Assembly (NCBI GenBank): GCA_001270045.2
Contig: DF970667.1
Location: 63,608 to 127,607 of the forward strand
Length of the DNA: 64,000 bases
Origin: Bacteroidales bacterium 6E
Lineage (GTDB): Bacteria > Bacteroidota > Bacteroidia > Bacteroidales > Prolixibacteraceae
Direction of reading: 5' to 3'
The notes under the pieces were generated by a model, which searched no databases, had not been told where the DNA came from, and saw only the letters and a program-made list of their open reading frames with translations. This document shows, piece by piece, positions 42,167-52,500 of this stretch (positions within the stretch are counted from its first letter, which is position 1; every line of letters starts with the position of its first letter). Both the position numbers and the translations under genes were made by a program.

Positions 42167-43765
42167 ATGAATTTCAAGCCAACTACCAGTATATTTGGTC
42201 TCCTGGTCATCCTTCTTTTTACAGGCATTTTGCCACTCCGCGGCCAGACTACCTTTAAAAATCCCGTTATAACCGGTATGAATCCCGATCCGAGCATTTG
42301 CCGGGTTGGCGACGACTTTTACCTGGTGACATCCACCTTCGAATATTTCCCCGGCATTCCTGTTTACCACAGTAAAGACCTGGTAAATTGGAGAATCATT
42401 GGCCATACTTTGTCGAGACCTGAAAACTGCCTGCTAAAAGGCGCCCAATCCTCAGGAGGCCATTATGCCCCGGCCATCCGCCACCACGACGGAACCTTCT
42501 ATGTCACCTGCACCAATTACGGAGGCGAAGGTTCACAGGGAGCCTTCTATGTGACGGCCACCAACCCTGCTGGACCGTGGTCGAACCCTGTATGGGTAGG
42601 CAACTGGAACGTTGACCCCTCCATCATGTTTGCCAACGACAGCATGTATTGGATCAGTCCCGACAACCAGGGCAGTTTCATGGCCGGAACTTTCGACCAT
42701 GCTACCGGCAAATTCATCAAGCCTTTGCAGCTTGTCGCTGCCGGACTGGGAGGGTCGGCACCCGAAGGACCCCATATGTACAAGATTAACGGATATTACT
42801 ACCTGATGTCGGCAGAGGGCGGCACAGGCTACGAGCACCGCGAGGTAATCCAGCGCAGTCGTTCGCCCTATGGGCCTTTTGAAGCCAGTCCATATAACCC
42901 GGTTGCTTCTAATATGTATGCGCCTGAAAGTCCTTTCCAGGCGATTGGGCATGCCGACTTGGTACAACTTCCCGACAGCAGCTGGTGGATGGTTTGTCTG
43001 GGATTCAGGCCCAAAGGAGGAAAGTACCACCACCTGGGCAGGGAAACCTTTCTGGCACCGGTAACATGGACGCCCGATGGCTGGCCAAAGGTAGGTACCA
43101 CAGGCGAAGTAAAGTCAGAATACCAGATGCCATCATTGCCATTACACCCCTGGGAACCTGATCCTGTAAGGGATGACTTTGACAACCCAGAACTGAAACT
43201 CTACTGGAACTTTCTCCGCAATCCCTACCCAAACGACTGGTCGCTTACCACCCGACCGGGCTATTTAAGGCTTAATGGATCAAACGTGGCGTTAACCGAC
43301 AAAGATTCGCCGGCTTTTATTGGAAGGCGGCAAACCGCTTTTAACCTTACAGCATCGGCAAAAGTGTACTTTGTGCCCACAGCCGAAAATGAGGAGGCCG
43401 GCCTTGTGATCAGGGGGAACGACAATCACCATTACCAATTGGTTGTCACGCAGCAGGATGGTAAACAGGTAGTATTGTTCCGGACCATCGCTGAAGGAAA
43501 GGAAACCTTCTCAAATTACATCACGATGGATGAGGAGATAGTCGTGCTTCAGATCCGCACCACCGATCTGGAATACACTTTCTGGGCCCAAAGTGAAGGC
43601 AAACCTGCCATGCGGGTTGGATCGGCCCCCGCAAAAGAGCTCTCGACCGAAAGGATCGGAGGATTTACCGGAGTGCACATCGGCATGTACGCCTCAGGCA
43701 ATGGCAAGGCAAATACGAACCCTGCCGACTTCGACTGGTTCGAATTTGTTGAGGATCAGGAATAG
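42167..43765 (+). CDS. GH43 beta-xylosidase/arabinofuranosidase-like glycoside hydrolase
   Basis: A 532-residue secreted enzyme with a signal peptide (MNFKPTTSIFGLLVILLFTGILPLRGQ). The catalytic propeller starts NPVITGMNPDPSICRVGDDFYLVTSTFEYFPGIPVYHSKDLVNW, including the base Asp of GMNPDPS. EGPHMYKINGYYYLMS supplies the catalytic acid. The C-terminal beta-sandwich (about 330-525; AFNLTASAKVYFVPTAENEEAGLVIRG) matches the GH43 C-terminal domain. It removes xylose or arabinose from hemicellulose in the periplasm or outside. It is convergent with the GH20 gene; a weak promoter-like TACCTTTA lies at 42091. Confidence 0.9.
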   Translation: MNFKPTTSIFGLLVILLFTGILPLRGQTTFKNPVITGMNPDPSICRVGDDFYLVTSTFEYFPGIPVYHSKDLVNWRIIGHTLSRPENCLLKGAQSSGGHYAPAIRHHDGTFYVTCTNYGGEGSQGAFYVTATNPAGPWSNPVWVGNWNVDPSIMFANDSMYWISPDNQGSFMAGTFDHATGKFIKPLQLVAAGLGGSAPEGPHMYKINGYYYLMSAEGGTGYEHREVIQRSRSPYGPFEASPYNPVASNMYAPESPFQAIGHADLVQLPDSSWWMVCLGFRPKGGKYHHLGRETFLAPVTWTPDGWPKVGTTGEVKSEYQMPSLPLHPWEPDPVRDDFDNPELKLYWNFLRNPYPNDWSLTTRPGYLRLNGSNVALTDKDSPAFIGRRQTAFNLTASAKVYFVPTAENEEAGLVIRGNDNHHYQLVVTQQDGKQVVLFRTIAEGKETFSNYITMDEEIVVLQIRTTDLEYTFWAQSEGKPAMRVGSAPAKELSTERIGGFTGVHIGMYASGNGKANTNPADFDWFEFVEDQE

Positions 43766-43780
43766 TGTGATCCTAAATAT

Positions 43781-43813
43781 AGAAGGCAGCATATAGAGTG
43801 AATACAGCCTTCT
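43781..43813. terminator. Bidirectional hairpin between GH43 and GH20
   Basis: AGAAGGC (43781-43787) and GCCTTCT (43807-43813) form a 7-bp stem with A/T tails on both sides in the 57-bp convergent gap, so it could terminate either gene. Confidence 0.5.
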
Positions 43814-43822
43814 TTATAAATC

Positions 43823-45787
43823 TTAAAATCCTGCTTCAAACCGAATCCCTTCCACTTCGCCCACACGCCCGTTTTCCCATTTAACGGGGACAAAAGTGAA
43901 CATCCATTTCCAGGCAGGGTTACCGAAGGGAACTTTAAGCAACACCTGGTTCCAGCCCTTACGAAGGGAGATTTTGGCAGGTTCGCGGAAGAAGTAGTTT
44001 TCGTCGGAGAAGGGAATTTCATCGCTGGCGACCAGGGTACCCGGATTTTCCCATACGGCCGGCATGATTTCCTCACCGTTAAGCCATGCCTTGGGTTGTG
44101 TAATGTGCCATTCGCCTTGTTGCGGGAATGGCCCGCCCCGACGGCCTCCCGACCTCGACCAGTCGTGAAAGCCGATCCACGCATCAACGTCCTGTGCCTT
44201 TGGTGACCAGATGCGGGTGGCTGCATATATTGTACCTTCTGTTTCTTCAAACCAGGATGGATAACCAAAGAAATGACGGACATGGATGGTCCCCCCATGG
44301 TACGGGCCCGTCCAGTGATAATCCTTGCCATCTACCGTATAGCTGTCGGCAAGCATATCCTCCACCGGGAAAGACCGGCTAAAGTCGCCCTGGTGATTAA
44401 ACGGGCCGATCAGTTTCCAGGCGATGTCCGTCTGTTTTACATAGGGGAAAGGCTTGTCGGCAAACCAGCGATCGCGATGATTGATGAGCCTGTCTTCAAA
44501 ATCGGTAAATTCCTCGTATAATAGGTCGCCAGGCAAAGGAAGGCGGGCAAGGTAATTCTCGCCAACATCGGCATGCTGCCCCTTCCATGACGTCTCACTA
44601 TAGGTCACAATCCCGGGATATACCATATTATGGGTGATTACATCGCGTTCGTTCGCGACCAGATTATCGTTCCAGCAGCAGAGGATGCCGCCCATGCGAA
44701 GCGAATCACCATTTGCCGCACCGTTAATCCGGTCGAAGTATAGTTGTCCGATCCCCGCGAAAGGATCAAGGTGGTTCAGGTAATTCAGCCGTGAATCAAG
44801 GTATCGGTGACCCGGTTTCGGATGGCTGTTTGATGACCATAACTGGGTGATGGAAGTGCTGTCGTTTTCAATGGGTTGGCCTGGTCTCCAAACGATCATC
44901 TCTCGTTGATTTGCCCTGACAACATCAGCCAGGGAAGGCAGCAGGTCAGGTGCCGGACGTTCGTGGGCATGCCACACCTCATCGGTACCCAGATGAATGT
45001 AAGGCATTACCTCAGGTGGCGCCAGTGTGCATAATTCATTGATCAGGTCAGTCATGATGTCCAGAACCCTTGGATCGCTCATCTCTTCAAGGCCAAGAGC
45101 TTTCCTGAAGGCATCGCTATGACCCGGGATATCAAACTCCGGTATCAGTGTGATGTGTCGTTCATGGCAATACTGAACCAGATCCTTAAACTCCTCCTGA
45201 GTATAGAATTTTCCTGGCCAGCGGCTCATGGATGCCGGATCGGAAAGCCCGGGATAGAGTTTGCTTTCTAGTCGCCACCCCGGATTGTCGGTCACGTGAA
45301 AATGGAATGCATTCAGTTTATAGGCAGCCATCACATCGATGACCTCCTTTAGGATATCTACCGACATATAATTCCGGCCCAGGTCGAGCATAAAACCTCG
45401 CATGGTGAAGGCGGGCCAGTCGGTGATTTCACACCCTGCCACCACTTCCTTGCCTTCAAGGCCGGTCGTAAGTTGCCTGAGTGTTTGCTCTCCCCTGAAG
45501 AGTCCGGTGGGAGTAGTGGCCATCAGGACTATCGAATCAGCTGTCACGGAAAGTGAATATGCCTCTTCAGGATAAGCCTCCACCCCGGACAATTGCCAGA
45601 CAAGTCGTTTGGCAATCCGGGTATCATTATCCTTTACCCGGAACTCCTCACCCGTCCAGTTCATTTTTTGGGACATGGGAATCAAGGCTGGTTGCGGCAC
45701 TGATGTAGGCCGACAGGCAACCAATGCCATTACGGTCAAAACCAGGAATATGCCGAAGACTATTCTAACTGAATGACGCTTATCCAT
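43823..45787 (-). CDS. GH20 beta-N-acetylhexosaminidase lipoprotein
   Basis: A 654-residue lipoprotein: the start (MDKRHSVRIVFGIFLVLTVMALVACRPT) contains a lipobox with Cys. The GH20 barrel shows AFTMRGFMLDLGRNYMSVDIL, FHFHVTDNPGWRLE, HITLIPEFDIPGH and the catalytic Asp-Glu in MPYIHLGTDEVWHAH. The C-terminal part holds a beta-sandwich (YPSWFEETEGTIYAATRIWSP, KISLRKGWNQVLLKVPFG). It hydrolyses terminal N-acetylhexosamine from glycans or chitin at the outer face of the cell. The GTG at 45790 is less likely than the ATG at 45787. Confidence 0.9.
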   Translation of the reverse strand: MDKRHSVRIVFGIFLVLTVMALVACRPTSVPQPALIPMSQKMNWTGEEFRVKDNDTRIAKRLVWQLSGVEAYPEEAYSLSVTADSIVLMATTPTGLFRGEQTLRQLTTGLEGKEVVAGCEITDWPAFTMRGFMLDLGRNYMSVDILKEVIDVMAAYKLNAFHFHVTDNPGWRLESKLYPGLSDPASMSRWPGKFYTQEEFKDLVQYCHERHITLIPEFDIPGHSDAFRKALGLEEMSDPRVLDIMTDLINELCTLAPPEVMPYIHLGTDEVWHAHERPAPDLLPSLADVVRANQREMIVWRPGQPIENDSTSITQLWSSNSHPKPGHRYLDSRLNYLNHLDPFAGIGQLYFDRINGAANGDSLRMGGILCCWNDNLVANERDVITHNMVYPGIVTYSETSWKGQHADVGENYLARLPLPGDLLYEEFTDFEDRLINHRDRWFADKPFPYVKQTDIAWKLIGPFNHQGDFSRSFPVEDMLADSYTVDGKDYHWTGPYHGGTIHVRHFFGYPSWFEETEGTIYAATRIWSPKAQDVDAWIGFHDWSRSGGRRGGPFPQQGEWHITQPKAWLNGEEIMPAVWENPGTLVASDEIPFSDENYFFREPAKISLRKGWNQVLLKVPFGNPAWKWMFTFVPVKWENGRVGEVEGIRFEAGF

Positions 45788-45844
45788 CACGGCTACTTTT
45801 AATATGTACTACATATGCAAAAGTAGTGATTTGATGTATGATAT

Positions 45845-45878
45845 AAAAGAAAATGGCTGTTATCGTACAGCCATTTTC
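45845..45878 (-). terminator. Terminator of the copper-efflux operon
   Basis: GAAAATGGCTGT-TATCGT-ACAGCCATTTTC (45849-45878) is a perfect 12-bp stem. Read on the minus strand it ends in TTTTAT. It lies 13 bp past the metal-binding protein gene, the last gene of the operon. Confidence 0.85.
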
Positions 45879-45890
45879 CAAAACTTCAAA

Positions 45891-46265
45891 TTAATGTTGA
45901 TGATTTCCATGGTCTTCGGAATCCTTTTTCGAGGATGTCCTGTCATATTTGCAGCATCCGGGCAGCTTATTGTAAACACTATCGCCTGCTTTGTGCAATG
46001 GTGTATCATGCCCAAAGGCTGCGACAGCTTTCTGGACTTTATCGGCAGAGGTAACCGAAGCATCAAGTTTTACCTCCAGCATTTTTGTCTTTTTGTCCCA
46101 GTCGGCCGAAGATACACCCTTTACATTTTGGGCTGCTTTTTCGATTCTGGTTTCACACATTCCACAATTGCCCTTCACTTCAAATTTTTCTGTTTTCTCC
46201 TGGGCAAATGTCACACCTGTTCCGAATAGGACCAGGGCTACAAAACTTAAAATCTTGTTTTTCAT
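45891..46265 (-). CDS. Exported heavy-metal-associated (HMA) protein
   Basis: A 124-residue protein with a signal peptide (MKNKILSFVALVLFGTGVTFAQ). The HMA domain is opened by EKFEVKGNCGMCETRIEKAAQ, with the metal-binding CGMC pair, and followed by the usual beta-alpha-beta order. The C-terminus has further possible ligands (LPGCCKYDR and a His-rich EDHGNHQH end). It likely carries Cu(I) or related ions to the efflux complex in the periplasm. It is the last gene of the Cus operon, 31 bp after cusB. Confidence 0.85.
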   Translation of the reverse strand: MKNKILSFVALVLFGTGVTFAQEKTEKFEVKGNCGMCETRIEKAAQNVKGVSSADWDKKTKMLEVKLDASVTSADKVQKAVAAFGHDTPLHKAGDSVYNKLPGCCKYDRTSSKKDSEDHGNHQH

Positions 46266-46296
46266 GATCGTACAATTTAAAATTATAATAAATGAT

Positions 46297-48108
46297 TTAT
46301 TTAAACTCTTTGGTTACTTCTCCGCATGTAAGCATCGAACTTCCAAAGTAAGGATTCCTGATCTCCCTTTCAAGACTCAGCCAGTCGGCGCCCTTGTTGT
46401 TGTCGGCCATAGGACAGTGCTGTACATATAATGGCTTTTCGAGTGGTTGGACATATTCAGACATTTCGACCAAAATGGCAGAGGTAGCCTGAAAAGATTT
46501 CCGTGACTGTTCAATATCGGACCAGTGTGCAACATGTTCAAGACTTGAGCGCAAAGCCGACAGATATTTGGTCCATGCCTCCCTGTCCCTTTCAGCAAAG
46601 AGATTAGCAGTAATCTTGTTTGCATTCACCTTCATTACACCTGCCTGTTTCACTGCAACCTCAAATTGATCGTTGGCCAGGGCATCTTTCCAGCCCATAT
46701 AAGACGTAAAAAGAGACTGCAAGGCTGATTTACCCTCATTGGTCAGACTCAATTTCTCAGGCTTGGAGACAACTCTTTGTTCCTTGACAGAATGGCCTTC
46801 TTCATGAGTGTTGCCTGAGGATGTCCCATGTTGGTGTCCTGAATTCATGGTTCCTCCCCCGGGATTCATCATGCTTGGTTTTCCTGCCAATTGTGCCGCG
46901 GCATCAATGCTAAAGGCACCGTTAACGACAATCTCCTCTCCCTCTGTCAAACCACTTTCAACTATATAATAATCCCCAAGCGCAGGTCCCATTACTATTT
47001 CACGCATTTCAAACGTCGGCGACTCAGCTTCCGCAACTTTTACATAGACGACCGACCGTTTACCGGTCCACAACAAGGCCGTTGCCGGAATAACCAATGA
47101 TTTAGCACTAACAGGAAAATTGGCACGAATTGTTCCCTGTACAAACATTTCAGGTTTCAGTAATTTTTGCGGATTATTGATTTCGGCCCTTACTGAAGCA
47201 GTTCGTGTTGCAGGATTTATAAACGGATCGATAAAAGCGATACTGGAAGTGAATATCTTTCCGGGCAATGCCGAAACCGTAAAGTCTACTTTTTGTCCGT
47301 TTCGCAACAAAGGGAGGTCGCTTTCATAAGCATCAAGCAAAACCCAAACATGGCTTAGGTCAGCTATTTCAAACAACACGGATCCCTTACCAATAAAGTC
47401 ACCCAAAGCAACAGCACGACGCAATACAACGCCAGATCGGTCAGCATAAACATCAAATCCCGTCAATACGGCACCACTGTTTTCAATTTCGTCAATCTGT
47501 ATATCAGTAATTTTCCATAACCGAAGCTTCTCCCTTGCGGCCATGTATAGGCCCTGGTTGACCTCCCTGAATTTCGCGGCTTCAATCAATTCCTGTTGGG
47601 CAGTCACCAACTCGGGCGAATAAACGGTAGCCAACTTTTGACCTTTTCTGACTTCCTGTCCGGTAAAGTCAATATATAGTTTGTCGATCCTACCCGGGAA
47701 GTTGGCAGTAATGGTGGCCAGGTTCTGCTCGTTTAAGGAAATCTTGCCGGTAAGAGAGATCTCCTTTTCGGGTGATGCCATTTCAACCTTACGGGTTACC
47801 ACATTCGCCAGAGCCATAGCTTCAACCGACATTTCCAACTCGAGCGGATTGACGTTATCCGAACCTGAACCCCCAACTACAGGGATAAGATCCATTCCGC
47901 ACAAGGGGCAATCGCCGGGCTCGTTTTGCCTGATTTGCGGATGCATTGAGCAGGTATAAGTAGTTTCATCAGTGGTTTCATGATCATGATCATGATCGTG
48001 ATCGACATGCGTTTCAGGTGCCGATTTAAAAATTAGCCATCCAAGCAAAATGCCAGTCACCAGCACCATGCCATAGCCAAATATTTTATTGTTGATAATG
48101 TTTTTCAT
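46297..48108 (-). CDS. cusB: Copper/silver efflux RND periplasmic adaptor
   Basis: A 603-residue membrane-fusion protein. An N-terminal signal or anchor (FGYGMVLVTGILLGWLIFKS) is followed by a His/Asp-rich stretch (HDHDHDHE). A heavy-metal-binding domain follows (TYTCSMHPQIRQNEPGDCPLCGMDLIPV). The HlyD/CusB barrel and hairpin region is LATITANFPGRIDKLYIDFTGQEVRKGQKLATVYSPEL. The C-terminal extension (about 460-600; KSALQSLFTSYMGWKDALAND) is a DUF3347 domain. It links CusA and CusC and takes metal from periplasmic carriers. It is 18 bp downstream of cusC. Confidence 0.9.
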   Translation of the reverse strand: MKNIINNKIFGYGMVLVTGILLGWLIFKSAPETHVDHDHDHDHETTDETTYTCSMHPQIRQNEPGDCPLCGMDLIPVVGGSGSDNVNPLELEMSVEAMALANVVTRKVEMASPEKEISLTGKISLNEQNLATITANFPGRIDKLYIDFTGQEVRKGQKLATVYSPELVTAQQELIEAAKFREVNQGLYMAAREKLRLWKITDIQIDEIENSGAVLTGFDVYADRSGVVLRRAVALGDFIGKGSVLFEIADLSHVWVLLDAYESDLPLLRNGQKVDFTVSALPGKIFTSSIAFIDPFINPATRTASVRAEINNPQKLLKPEMFVQGTIRANFPVSAKSLVIPATALLWTGKRSVVYVKVAEAESPTFEMREIVMGPALGDYYIVESGLTEGEEIVVNGAFSIDAAAQLAGKPSMMNPGGGTMNSGHQHGTSSGNTHEEGHSVKEQRVVSKPEKLSLTNEGKSALQSLFTSYMGWKDALANDQFEVAVKQAGVMKVNANKITANLFAERDREAWTKYLSALRSSLEHVAHWSDIEQSRKSFQATSAILVEMSEYVQPLEKPLYVQHCPMADNNKGADWLSLEREIRNPYFGSSMLTCGEVTKEFK

Positions 48109-48126
48109 TTTGATTTGATTTTTTAA

Positions 48127-49533
48127 TTAACGTCCAATCAATCGCTCCAAGGAAGCCACAGCCATGTTTCCATCCACAATTGCTTTAAGATGGCTTAAGC
48201 GATAACCAAGCAGCTGTTGCTGCATCCGAAGAACCTCTTCAAAATTGCTTCCCGCGGTTGAATATTGAACCAAAAGCAGATTCAGTGTTTGTTGCGACAG
48301 GGCAGCCTGGTCTTTGTAAAGTTTTGTCCTGCGATCAGCATCCCTGAAGTCCTTGAGTGCATTTTCATAGCTTACCAACAGCTGATTTTCCAATGCCTCT
48401 TTCTGGTAAGCTACGGCCTGTTTCATCCCATTGGCTTCACTGACAGCGGCATTATACTTTTTTCGCCACACAGGAAGCGAAATTGTAACCATAGGCATGA
48501 CCATATCCATTCCATTCATCATGCCAGGGCTGTTCTCACCCTTCCTGAACAGATCATACTGTAAGCCAAAACCTACCATTGGCAAACCCATCTTCCGGTT
48601 CATTTCGGCACGGGCATCATAAGCTGCTCCTTCCTGGGTGAGCATATGCAGCATGGGATTTCGGCTTAGGATCGAGTCGGGAATCACCGATAAATCAAAC
48701 GGCAAACTGACTTTTTCCAGTGAATCGCGCAAATCGACCGGTTCCTGGCGTGACCGGTTAAGCAATTCGTTAAACCTCGCAACCAGAACCGACCGTTTAT
48801 CCTCCAGCAAGGAGAGGTTATTTTGCAGTTCATTGATTTCCATCTGTACCCTGAGAACATCTGTCATGCCCCCGCTGCCAGACATTCCATCTGAGGCTGA
48901 CATTCCTGTCATTGAGGAAGACGATGTCGAAGAAGCAGAGGATGATGAGGCCATCGCCATATTCACCATGCCACCGCTGCTGTTTCCCTGATCCTGGATA
49001 GCCAAAGAACCTGACTTACCAGGATTCGTCTGAACACTGCCCGTTTGGCTTCCCCCGCTCAAACGTGCAATCGCAATCCGCTCCATGGATTTCAACAATT
49101 CCATTGTCTCGTGCGTGACAGCCACCTCCAATTCGAGTAGTTGCAAGTTGTACCATACAGATCTGACATCAAAGAAAAGCATGGATTTTGCCTCATTGAA
49201 TGCTTCATACTGAGCTTTGGCCATATAGGCCATTTCCTGTTTTGCGGCATCGAGTGTCCCCATCCACGGGAACATCTGCATGATGGAAATGCTTCCCAAC
49301 TGTTCACCTGAAAATCGCTCCATGGGCTTCAACAGAAAATTGAATGATAGCTGTGGATCAGGTAGTGCTCCAACCTGGGGAACACGTTCAAGCGACGATT
49401 GATATTGCTGAAACCGTGCTTTCAGGTCGGGATTGTTCCTTGCTGCTATCAACAGGTATTCATCCAAGGTCTGACCTGTAATATTTCCTGCCATAAAAAA
49501 CAAGAACGATATATAAATTATCCTGATTTTCAT
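48127..49533 (-). CDS. cusC: TolC-family outer-membrane efflux protein
   Basis: A 468-residue outer-membrane factor. ATG 49533 (MKIRIIYISFLFFMAGNITGQ) gives a signal peptide and overlaps the cusA stop by 4 bp, implying translational coupling. A 64-codon frame extension to 49725 overlaps cusA and is not the start. The OEP repeats are seen (LDEYLLIAARNNPDLKARFQQYQSS, LLVSYENALKDFRDADRRTKLYKDQAALSQQTLNLLLVQYSTAGSNFEEVLRMQQQLLGYRL split over helices). A Ser/Gly/Met-rich linker (SSSASSTSSSSMTGMSASDGM) interrupts the first half, a possible metal-binding insert. Confidence 0.9.
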   Translation of the reverse strand: MKIRIIYISFLFFMAGNITGQTLDEYLLIAARNNPDLKARFQQYQSSLERVPQVGALPDPQLSFNFLLKPMERFSGEQLGSISIMQMFPWMGTLDAAKQEMAYMAKAQYEAFNEAKSMLFFDVRSVWYNLQLLELEVAVTHETMELLKSMERIAIARLSGGSQTGSVQTNPGKSGSLAIQDQGNSSGGMVNMAMASSSSASSTSSSSMTGMSASDGMSGSGGMTDVLRVQMEINELQNNLSLLEDKRSVLVARFNELLNRSRQEPVDLRDSLEKVSLPFDLSVIPDSILSRNPMLHMLTQEGAAYDARAEMNRKMGLPMVGFGLQYDLFRKGENSPGMMNGMDMVMPMVTISLPVWRKKYNAAVSEANGMKQAVAYQKEALENQLLVSYENALKDFRDADRRTKLYKDQAALSQQTLNLLLVQYSTAGSNFEEVLRMQQQLLGYRLSHLKAIVDGNMAVASLERLIGR

Positions 49534-52500
49534 TTTGTATTTCTTTTGATTAGATATTCCTCTCTTGCCGCATATAAAACCGGCACAACAAAGAGAGTGA
49601 TCAAGGCGATGGTCATACCCCCAAACGCAGGAATAGCCATCGGTATCATGATATCGCTCCCACGACCTGTAGAAGTCAGGACTGGCAACAGTGCGAGCAA
49701 AGTTGTTGCTGTGGTCATCAGGCATGGCCTGACCCTTTTGACACCGGCTTCAAGGACCGCCTTTCTGATTTCCCTGACATTGTCAGGCTTGTGTTTGCGA
49801 AAACTCTGCATCAGATAAGTTGCTATTACCACACCGTCGTCAGTTGCGATACCAAACAGTGCGATGAACCCTACCCAAACGGCAACGCTAAGGTTATAGG
49901 TCTTCATTTGGAAAAGATCACGAAGGTTGGTCCCGAAAAACTGGAAGTCCATAAACCAACTTTCACTATACAGCCACAGCATTACGAATCCTCCGGCAAA
50001 TGCAAGACCAATGGCCGAAAAAATCATTAATGTGGTGGTGGTTGACCGAAACTGGAAATAGAGAATCAGGAATATGACGATCAGGACAAGTGGAACTACA
50101 ACCGACAATCGTCTTTCGGCCCTGATCTGGTTTTCATAACTTCCCGAGAACTGGTAACTTACTCCGGATGGTACGATCAATTCGCCAGATGCTATTTTTT
50201 GTTTAAGATAGTTATTGGCATCATCTACCACCGTGACTTCCGAGAATCCGTCCTTCTTGTCAAGGAGGACATATCCGACCAGAAATGTATTCTCACCCCT
50301 GATCATGCCGGGCCCTGGCCTGTATTCAATGTTGGCGATCTCATCCAATGGGATTTGTTGCCCATTAGGAGTCGGTATCAAAATTTGTTTCATTGCCTCC
50401 GGGTCATCTCTCCATTCCCTGGCATAACGGGCTCTTATGTTGTAACGTTCTCGACCCTCAACTGTTGTGGTCAAAGCCATGCCACCAAGCGCAACCTCCA
50501 GGTACATCTGGACATCGGCAATATTTAGTCCATACCGACCAATGGCCACCCGGTCAATTTCAATTTCAAGATAGGGTTTTCCCAGACTTCGATCGGCATA
50601 CACAGCCTCAGGTTTGATCGAGGGGACCTCTTTCAAGAGTTGTTCAACATTAAGGCTGAATTCTTCAATGCTCTCGAGGTCGGGACCAAAAACCTTGATA
50701 CCCATTGGAGCCCTCATACCTGTCTGAAGCATAACCAACCGCGTTTCAATGGGCTGAAGCTTGGGAGCTGATGTAACCCCGGGAATATCACTGGTCACAC
50801 GAACGATTTCATTCCAGATATCATCAGGCGTTATGATGTGGTCGCGCCACTGCCGGAAATATTGACCCTTGTCGTCTGGGATCAAGTCTTCTTTTTCATC
50901 CCTTAAAAACTGTCCGTTTTCATCAATCCTGAACCGACGTGGATATCCGTTTAAGTCATTGATGAATTCACTTTTATATTGAATAATATTTTCAAACATG
51001 GAAACAGGGGCCGGATCAAGAGCACTCTCCACCCGACCAGCCTTACCCACAACCATTTCGACTTCGGGAATTGACTGAACCCGCATGTCGAGTTGTTGCA
51101 AATAGCTGAGGTTTGCTTCCACGCCTGAGTGCGGCATCGATGTTGGCATCAAAAGAAATGAGCCTTCATCAAGGGCGGGCATAAACTCCTTCTCCATTCC
51201 AGGGAAGGCATGTACCATTGTACTCCAGACTGAAGTGGTGCGAATATTCCAACCAATCTTATCGGCAACACGTGGAATAAAGCCGAAAACCTGGCCAAAT
51301 CCAAGCCAGATATTGATACCGAACAATAGAATTACCATGGGAATCGTCAGGAATGCAACTTTGTGCTCAAGACACCAGGATAGAATTCGGGGATAGTAGA
51401 CAATGAATATCCTGAAACCACCCAGAACAACACCTATGACAAGCACAATGAAAATAAAATTCAACACGAGGCTCCTGGCGACACCCAATGGCATCCATTC
51501 ACTGGCCAGAAGCCATGATACGGCCAAAGCCACTATTGCAATGGTGACCGATGAATTGTGTCTTTGGATCCAATCATTGGTTTTTGTCGAAAATTTATTC
51601 TGAACTGCAAGGTATCCGATTATATTATTCAGACCCAGCAAAACAAGAACTATCCCAGACCAGGCTGACCACCATAGCAGAATAATACCTGAAATGACCA
51701 AAAGCATATACAGACCAAACTTGTAACTTTTTCTGGATGTTTTCAGGGAGAATAACCAATGGGCAAAGGCTGGCATCATGAAAAGGGTAATAAACAAAGC
51801 CGCCAACAATGCAAAAGTCTTTGTATAAGCGAGTGGACCGAAAAGTTTACCCTCGGCAGCCTGCAATGTGAATACAGGAAGGAAACTCACAATAGTGGTC
51901 GATACGGCAGTGATGATCGCTGAGGAAACTTCGCTTGCGGCATTAAATACCGTTGTAAGCATCGATTGTCCTTTTGGCGCCTCCTCCTGGTGGCGAAGGA
52001 TATTTTCGCTCAGGATAATTCCCAGGTCAACCATGGTCCCAATGGCAATGGCGATACCTGACAGGGCAACAATATTTGCATCGACATTGAAATAGCGCAT
52101 CATGATAAAGACCATCAAAACCGCAAGCGGAAGCAATGCTGATATCATGATTGAAGCCCTCAGGTGGAAAACCATTATGATAATTACAATGATGGTGATC
52201 AGGATCTGCAGGCTAATGGATTCGTTTAGCGTACCAAGAGTTTCATATATCAGGCCTGTCCGGTCATAAAACGGGACTATTGTCACTTTGGAAAGTGAAC
52301 CGTCACTCAAAGTTTTGGATGGGAGTCCCGGACTGATTTCATCGATTTTTTTCTTTACGTTCTCAATTGTTTTCAGGGGATTGTCACCATATCTGGCAAT
52401 CACCACCCCTCCAACCGCTTCAGCGCCACCCTTGTCAAGAAAACCGCTGTGGCCGCGGGGGGCAGGACCAATATTCACTTTGGCAATGTCACGAATGCGC

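Noticed and set aside
49534-49725. 64-codon N-terminal extension of the TolC-family gene.
   Set aside because: It overlaps cusA in another frame and would bury the signal peptide; ATG 49533 is preferred.
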